Shown here one piece after another: positions 58,949 to 64,000 of a stretch of 64,000 nt of DNA (position 1 is its first letter; each line of letters opens with the position of its first letter). Source of the DNA: Haemaphysalis longicornis. Its lineage: Eukaryota > Arthropoda > Arachnida > Ixodida > Ixodidae. Location: contig CM023451.1 of NCBI GenBank assembly GCA_013339765.2, positions 150,467,623 to 150,531,622 on the forward strand. The letters run 5' to 3'. The notes beneath the pieces are model-generated. The model was not told the origin of the DNA, made no database searches, and saw only the letters and a program-made list of their open reading frames with translations. A program made the position numbers and the translations under genes.

Positions 58949-59454
58949 AAAGAGTGCTTAAAGGCCGCGGGAGGGACACAGTGTCAGGTTGCTAGTCTTC
59001 AACTCAAAATGCGGTCTAACGGGGGAGTGTTTAAAGTAGTACCACACTAGTTTCCGCCCACATCAGAAATACGCTCTGTGGATTTAGTTTGTAGGAGGGT
59101 AGTCCTAGAATCTATTTCTAAGAACAAATCGAAGAAGTTTTGCACCAGGACAGCTAGCTGTTAAGCCTAAGTCGAGTACCTGTGGGGAAAATAAGCGAAC
59201 TATATTCCGAGACATGTAAAAACTTATCACGTGAAGTGATCATGACTGTTATACTAGCACGCGTACTTTCTCGCAAAACCATTTCTCGCAGTGGTTTGCA
59301 ATATTTTACACACCATGCACTGTTGAAAACGGCGAGGTAGTCGGCTGCAGGATTCGCTTACCTAAAGCAAAAGTAAATATACAACAAATGCTTCCGCGTT
59401 AATCAGCATTCGTTATAAATGTATTGAGTAGGGTATTTAATGAGTTTGTTTATT
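58949..59454. other. no gene recognised
   Basis: Anonymous sequence without long frames. Confidence 0.4.
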
Positions 59455-59560
59455 TCTATTTATTTATTATACCGTACAGGCCCATTAAAGACCAGTGAGT
59501 AGGTGGGGTTGCATTTCTGTAAGAGTATAAAAAAAGCAGTGGGGAAAAAGAAGAAAAAGC
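59455..59560 (-). mobile_element. possible CR1/L2-like LINE 3' end
   Basis: The junction TTTATTTATTATACCG followed by ACAGGCCCATTAAAGACCAG and GGTGGGGTTGCAT resembles the minus-strand 3' ends of the LINEs at 47981 and 19868 (TTTATTTAT, then a GGGG-containing stretch). No coding part could be recognised upstream on the minus strand (beyond 59560). Confidence 0.4.
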
Positions 59561-61699
59561 AAGTACGCAATATAAAGATTGGGTTGTCATCTTACAGACG
59601 TAAATGAAACACGCCATTTATAGTTAAACATGTTCATAACTTAGCAGTGTGGTTGCAGATTAGCGCATTACTTTTTTGTTACTTCGCAATAACCTCACTC
59701 AGCTTCAGTACTTTACCTGAATTGTTCTATTAACGTTTTTACCTCTTTGCGAAACGCCGGTTTACTTGCTGAAGCTATCCAAGCGCCTTGGATTCTCTTT
59801 AGCTCAGTTTGTGGAACAACTGGCGCGGTCAAGTGGTGGTCCTCCATGGGTACGTGGCTTGGCCAGCAAAAATTTCTTTCAACAGCAAACTTTATTTTTA
59901 AACCTAAGCATTGCTTTCAGTTTTAACTCTATGGCCGTATTTAGGCCAGTTCTTCTTTAGCGATCGTACCAAACTCCACAATAAAACCTCCGCATAACGT
60001 TAGCGCAAATATTCTGTTGGTACCCACGCTTGCACTTCTCGTCTACGCAGTTATCTGTGGTGTCATTAATAATAAAGCGATTTCAGGAGCAACATATATG
60101 AAAAGTAGCGTTTAACACATGCGCACTTGCTTGGAGCGAACATTTTCTCTTCGAACTACGGGTTTGTAGCATTTATAATTCATGCTTATAATTGATGACG
60201 AAGTGTGGGAATGCGTGCTTTAAGTTCGAAGCATTATAAATTGCTCAAAAAATGTCTCTTTTGGTACGGAACGAGCAAATTTCTTCGTGACGAGACCCTG
60301 GATGAGAAATACATAACAGCGATTTTTTTTTCTGATGAACGAATGATTGTTTGCTCTTTAGACTTTTTCAATTAGATTATCAAAAACACACAAATTTACG
60401 TGAAAACTGTCGAACCAGTAGTCAACTTATAAAAATTAAGATAAGTTAATTAAGTAAGCTATTTATTCCGCGAAATATTCACTTTCCACATAACCATCAC
60501 ATGCTCAACAACCTCCGTGAATTGTCCTCTTTCTCGGGCATCCACGATCCCGTCCGCTGCATGCTATTGAGTTCAACGTGTAAAGTCCCGTTAAGTGCCT
60601 TGTCATACAAGCCACGCGCGCTACAAAATAAATCACCACATAAATGCAGGCGTTAATAAATCACTGCAATAAAGAGCCGGAACTTTGCAGCAACAGAAAA
60701 TGGCTTCTCAGTAGCTGCAACCGGATGTGTGTGACTTCCCCTTCGCTTCCTTGACCAGATGTCTTGAGCAATTATACCTTGTATACTGAAGCACCATAAC
60801 TATTCTACACGGCCTAGAAAGTAGGGTGAAAATAAAACAAAGGAAATCCATTCAGTATTTTGTCAGGTAAGCTGGGCACCTGATAGTACTTAAAAAAAAG
60901 CCCCCGGTACGCTACAGAGCTACCCCCAGCTTAGAGGAATAGGTCACTCGCATACTCAGTTACTATAAACCATCCCAGTCTTGGAAATGAATTTAGTCTT
61001 CATACACTGGCCACCTTGGCCATGTAGAACACCAGAAGATCAGCGTTAGCGCTTCTTTATCCCTTGATAAAAATGATATTAGAAGAGTTTCACCCCTCTG
61101 TACATGCCCTTTTGCACTTTCTTAAAACTCTGCAAGTAACGTAAGACACGCTTTTACTCCGGAAGCAATTGATTGAATACTTGCACTAGCTCTGAGAGAA
61201 GCATACTAACTACACATGCAGGCTTCGGCAGCTTTTATGCCTTCCGAAGCTGCTACGTACTTCTTTCTTATCTTGAGTATTCACGCCAGGTCAGATTGCG
61301 CTACCACTCAACCTATTGCCCCAGACAAGATTGTGCGTCCAGAATACATCTGACAGGGAAGCAGGCTGAAGTAGCGCGTTCTTTTTTTTTTTATGCAAAA
61401 CAACCTGAGGTCAACAAGCGGGAACTCAGGAAGACAAAGTGAGCAGGTGGTAAGCAGCAGTAGAAGATAAACAAATAGAAATACAAAGGGGCAGCGATGT
61501 GGAGGGCCAAGCACCGTGCTGGTTACCTTCTGAAGAAAGCGCGCTAGCCGTCTGCAAGAAAAATCTGCAGCGGCCTACCGCCTTCTCGACTCGGCGAACA
61601 AAGTAGGACAGATAATGGACGTACCTTTTTCTCATTCCGCGAGACATAATAAGGGCTAACTCGGACGTGGTTAGCGGCAGTGTTGCGGAATGGGCACCT
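59561..61699. other. no gene recognised
   Basis: Two kilobases of AT-rich sequence. The longest frames (61173-61442, 61308-61514) shadow each other and run through a T-tract. Nothing supportable. Confidence 0.45.
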
Positions 61700-61840
61700 A
61701 CATTCCATTTCAATTACATTCCGAGGAATTACAACTTGTCGTGATTCCATTCCTTTCAATTCCTCGGAATGACAGAAGTTGGCCCATTCCAATTCCTGGA
61801 ATGGATGGGAAGTTCAATTCCATTCCTTTAATTCCTCAAC
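61700..61840. repeat. degenerate ATTCC / GGAAT repeat
   Basis: ATTCC, AATTCC and their complements GGAAT/GGAATT occur about a dozen times in mixed orientation, for example TTCAATTCCTCGGAATGAC. The mixed orientation makes many small hairpins. It is a simple-sequence derived block, not coding, although a 61-codon frame (61690-61875) crosses it. Confidence 0.8.
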
Positions 61841-62072
61841 GTAAAAACTGCCTCAGTGCTCTATCGAGTTATTGAGGAACGCAACACGAATCTGACGTTA
61901 TCATACGGATTGAATACTGCAAAAGTATGCAAAATGTGTCAATTGTCACCGAAGTTGGGAGGTGGTAGCAGGTTGGTTACATATCTCGTGCAGAACAACT
62001 ACCCCGTGCCAAAAATTACGATCCCTTCCTAAAGAAAGTAGAGAGGAGCACGAAAGCTAAACTAAAGCTAAA

Positions 62073-62107
62073 AATGCGTCCAACTTTCGTTGAAAGTTGG
62101 ACGCATT
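62073..62107. repeat. perfect hairpin, 16-bp arms, 3-base loop
   Basis: AATGCGTCCAACTTTC (62073-62088), loop GTT, then the exact complement (62092-62107). Copy 1 of the surrounding repeat has a related but broken symmetry (GTGCGTCAAACCTTCG...CGAAAGTCGTCC), so the hairpin may be ancestral to family Y. Confidence 0.95.
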
Positions 62108-62285
62108 ATTGGATGCACTAAGTAAATGCAAGTACGAGCGGTCTAAATATACAGCGTTACGTGGTTTATGAGATAAAGGTGTATTAATGTACTCCTTCTT
62201 TATGATAGCCGCGTGTGTTGTCTTATTTAGAACCATTGGTTTTTTGTGATTTTCAATTAAGCTTTTGACACAATGAAAGCCTAGT

Positions 62286-62289
<4 letters not shown>

Positions 62290-62327
<38 letters not shown>
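62290..62327. repeat. (AG)n microsatellite
   Basis: About nineteen uninterrupted AG units inside family Y copy 2. Frames with Ser-Leu runs on the minus strand are artefacts. Confidence 0.98.
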
Positions 62328-62331
<4 letters not shown>

Positions 62332-62460
62332 ATTTCCGGTCCCCGGTTATCCGAGTATTTAGGTCGAGCAACCGGTCTAAGGTGTAATATATTAGTTTTT
62401 TTTTTTTTACAGCATGCGATTGGTCTCGCTAAAAAAGTTTTCGCTTTAAAAAAAGGCAGT

Positions 62461-64000
62461 GTCACACTGCCCCCATTTGAGTAGTAAGTAGCTGGATCCC
62501 AGTACTTATTATAGTATTTGCATGTTAGCATGTTTTAACGGTTTCTTCTGGGCGAAGCAAGATGAAGCAGCTTGCTTTTCCCGTTTTGCTGCACATTTTG
62601 TGGCGTGCTAACTTTGTACTTTGCGTACCGTCATACCAGCTGAATTAGTATAGTGTGGATAACTCACAGGCATGTGGCGCGGAGCGTGCTCACATGTACA
62701 CGCATTCAAATGCCTATTTGAACAATTTAAAGTGAACTAATAGCATTAAGCCCTAATGCTACGGTACCAACGCGAGAAACGGGAGGGCAGCGGCACGGAA
62801 CACTGTCAAGTTTTTGCATTCACCGTAGGAAAGTTGCCACCGTGTCCACATTGACCTCCATTGCGCTTGTTTATTGCCCTGGCACTACCTGAGCCAAATC
62901 CGTTCAATACAAGACATTATTTATGACCCCCTCATTTAAAGGGACAGAACCATATCGTGACGGGAGCCCTGTCAAAACAAAGAAGTGTGGTCAGGCAGTT
63001 TGTTTCTATGAACGCGCAACCAATATGCACCAGGACCTGATCGAAATTTTCAAATGAGACCTTCCTATATGAATAGCGGCGATGCTCAACTTTCAAGCCG
63101 GTGACTAAGTCTCCAGTAATCAGGCACGTTTGTGCCCAGGAGCAAAGGCCACGTGCACAGAAACACGGCAACCAAACTACGAACCAGTTTAGCACAATTG
63201 GAGGAAAGCGCTGCACTTTCGAATTGAAGCAACGCATGGTCTCGCACTGCTAGGAGCTGTCAAAGCACTCGCAAGCAAGGGCGCTGCTGGAGCCAGAACT
63301 GTAGGAAAGAAACGGCTTTCGGCAGCTGTGTGTTCTGCATTGTCTAATATAATATCTAGTGTAATCGTATATCCCAGTCGCCCACTACCGTAGCCGCCTT
63401 AACAGAGCGTGGAGGAGGTAGCTCAGTAACATATCCGAAGGTTGCTTTTTACCCTTATGGCGGGTGCCGGGCACGCAAGTCCTCACCCACAATTTTATTT
63501 TTGCTGCCTTGGTTTGAATTGCTGGACCCTGCGGGGCCCTGCTGCAACCCACGGACTGACGGTCGACAGGTTGGCGCCGTAATACCGCGAGATGCCTACC
63601 AGGTCGGCTTACAAGGATCAAGGCTATCTTTGCGTGTCGTGCTCAGAGGGTGGGAGGAGAACGCCAAGCACATTTGTTGATTCATGTTTCATGCGCGACC
63701 ACTTTATATTGTTAGCTGCAAGATTTCGCTGCTATAGCTTGCGGTAAGAAACACTGCCGCTTCGGATGCGCGTGGTTCGTATCACCTCCCCCTCCCCCAA
63801 CCCCCCACCTCCTGCTTTTCGATGCTATTCCCCGCCTGCTGGCCAGGCCACACAGCGCCTACCACTGAGAGAGTCGCCGCTCTGTCATCGGCGCCACAGA
63901 GAAAGCTACGTCTCAAAAAACCTGCATAAGCACGAAGAGCCGAACTAATGGCGCCACCGGCCAGACGCTGTTGCGCCACTTGAAGTTCACTGTCACAGGC
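62461..64000. other. no gene recognised
   Basis: A minus frame of 101 codons (63237-62932) and one of 78 (63621-63385) have no domain I recognise. 63750-63960 is C-rich. No repeat or RNA gene is seen up to the window end. Confidence 0.4.

Larger units (their letters stand above)
62025..62460 (+). repeat. dispersed repeat family Y, copy 2
   Basis: Collinear with 9595-10110 (shared landmarks listed there). It contains a hairpin (62073-62107) near its 5' end and an (AG)n tract (62290-62327) where copy 1 has GAAGCCCGGTTTAATGCACG. Confidence 0.7.

Noticed and set aside
62932..63237. 101-codon minus-strand frame with hydrophobic and aromatic residues
   Set aside because: No recognisable family, no supporting context, and the length is expected by chance in a window of this size.

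Overview
The window reads as nuclear DNA of an arthropod, most likely a hard tick (Ixodidae). It is AT-leaning, has no operons or dense reading frames, and is full of eukaryotic retroelement debris. Markers are a tRNA-derived SINE that resembles the tick Ruka family (13996-14259), a decayed Ty3/Gypsy provirus with two LTRs (50871-55495), fragments of several non-LTR retrotransposon clades (CR1/L2-like, RTE-like, and RNase H-bearing I/Jockey-like), and long microsatellites, some of which are the 3' tails of those elements. The tick assignment rests on memory of these families, not on a search.

Layout. 1-15 kb is mostly anonymous sequence with one copy of a repeat here called family X (10311-11050), a partial copy of a repeat shared with 35-36.9 kb (about 4450-5438), a perfect 30-bp-arm hairpin (11683-11750) and the SINE. 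15129-16320 is a 1.2 kb element with about 115-bp terminal inverted repeats. 16980-19060 is a 13-unit array of a 152-bp satellite with its own unique flanks. The same flanks and satellite, with only 3-4 units and inverted, recur at about 44014-44700. 19.8-24 kb holds a CR1-like LINE remnant, family X copy 2 and a LINE RNase H remnant. 26-34 kb holds microsatellites and a possible Helitron-like replicase fragment (31115-31982). 34-39 kb is a patchwork of diverged duplications.

Two plus-strand ORFs with one membrane segment each, at 39698-40264 and 46803-47286 (the second needs a frame change), are the best candidates for host coding sequence. Between them lie an inverted duplication (40665-41100), family X copy 3, the second satellite element and an I-like LINE 3' end. 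47.9-50.7 kb is a tandemly duplicated RTE 3' end into which a CR1-like LINE has inserted. 50.9-55.5 kb is the Gypsy element: it has lost protease and most of reverse transcriptase and carries family X copy 4 inside its integrase. 55.5-64 kb is anonymous except for hairpins, a diverged copy of the 9.6 kb repeat and simple repeats.

No gene in the window can be assigned a function with confidence, and no genes visibly work together in a pathway. The informative content is the structure and nesting of mobile DNA, above all the satellite-carrying dispersed element.
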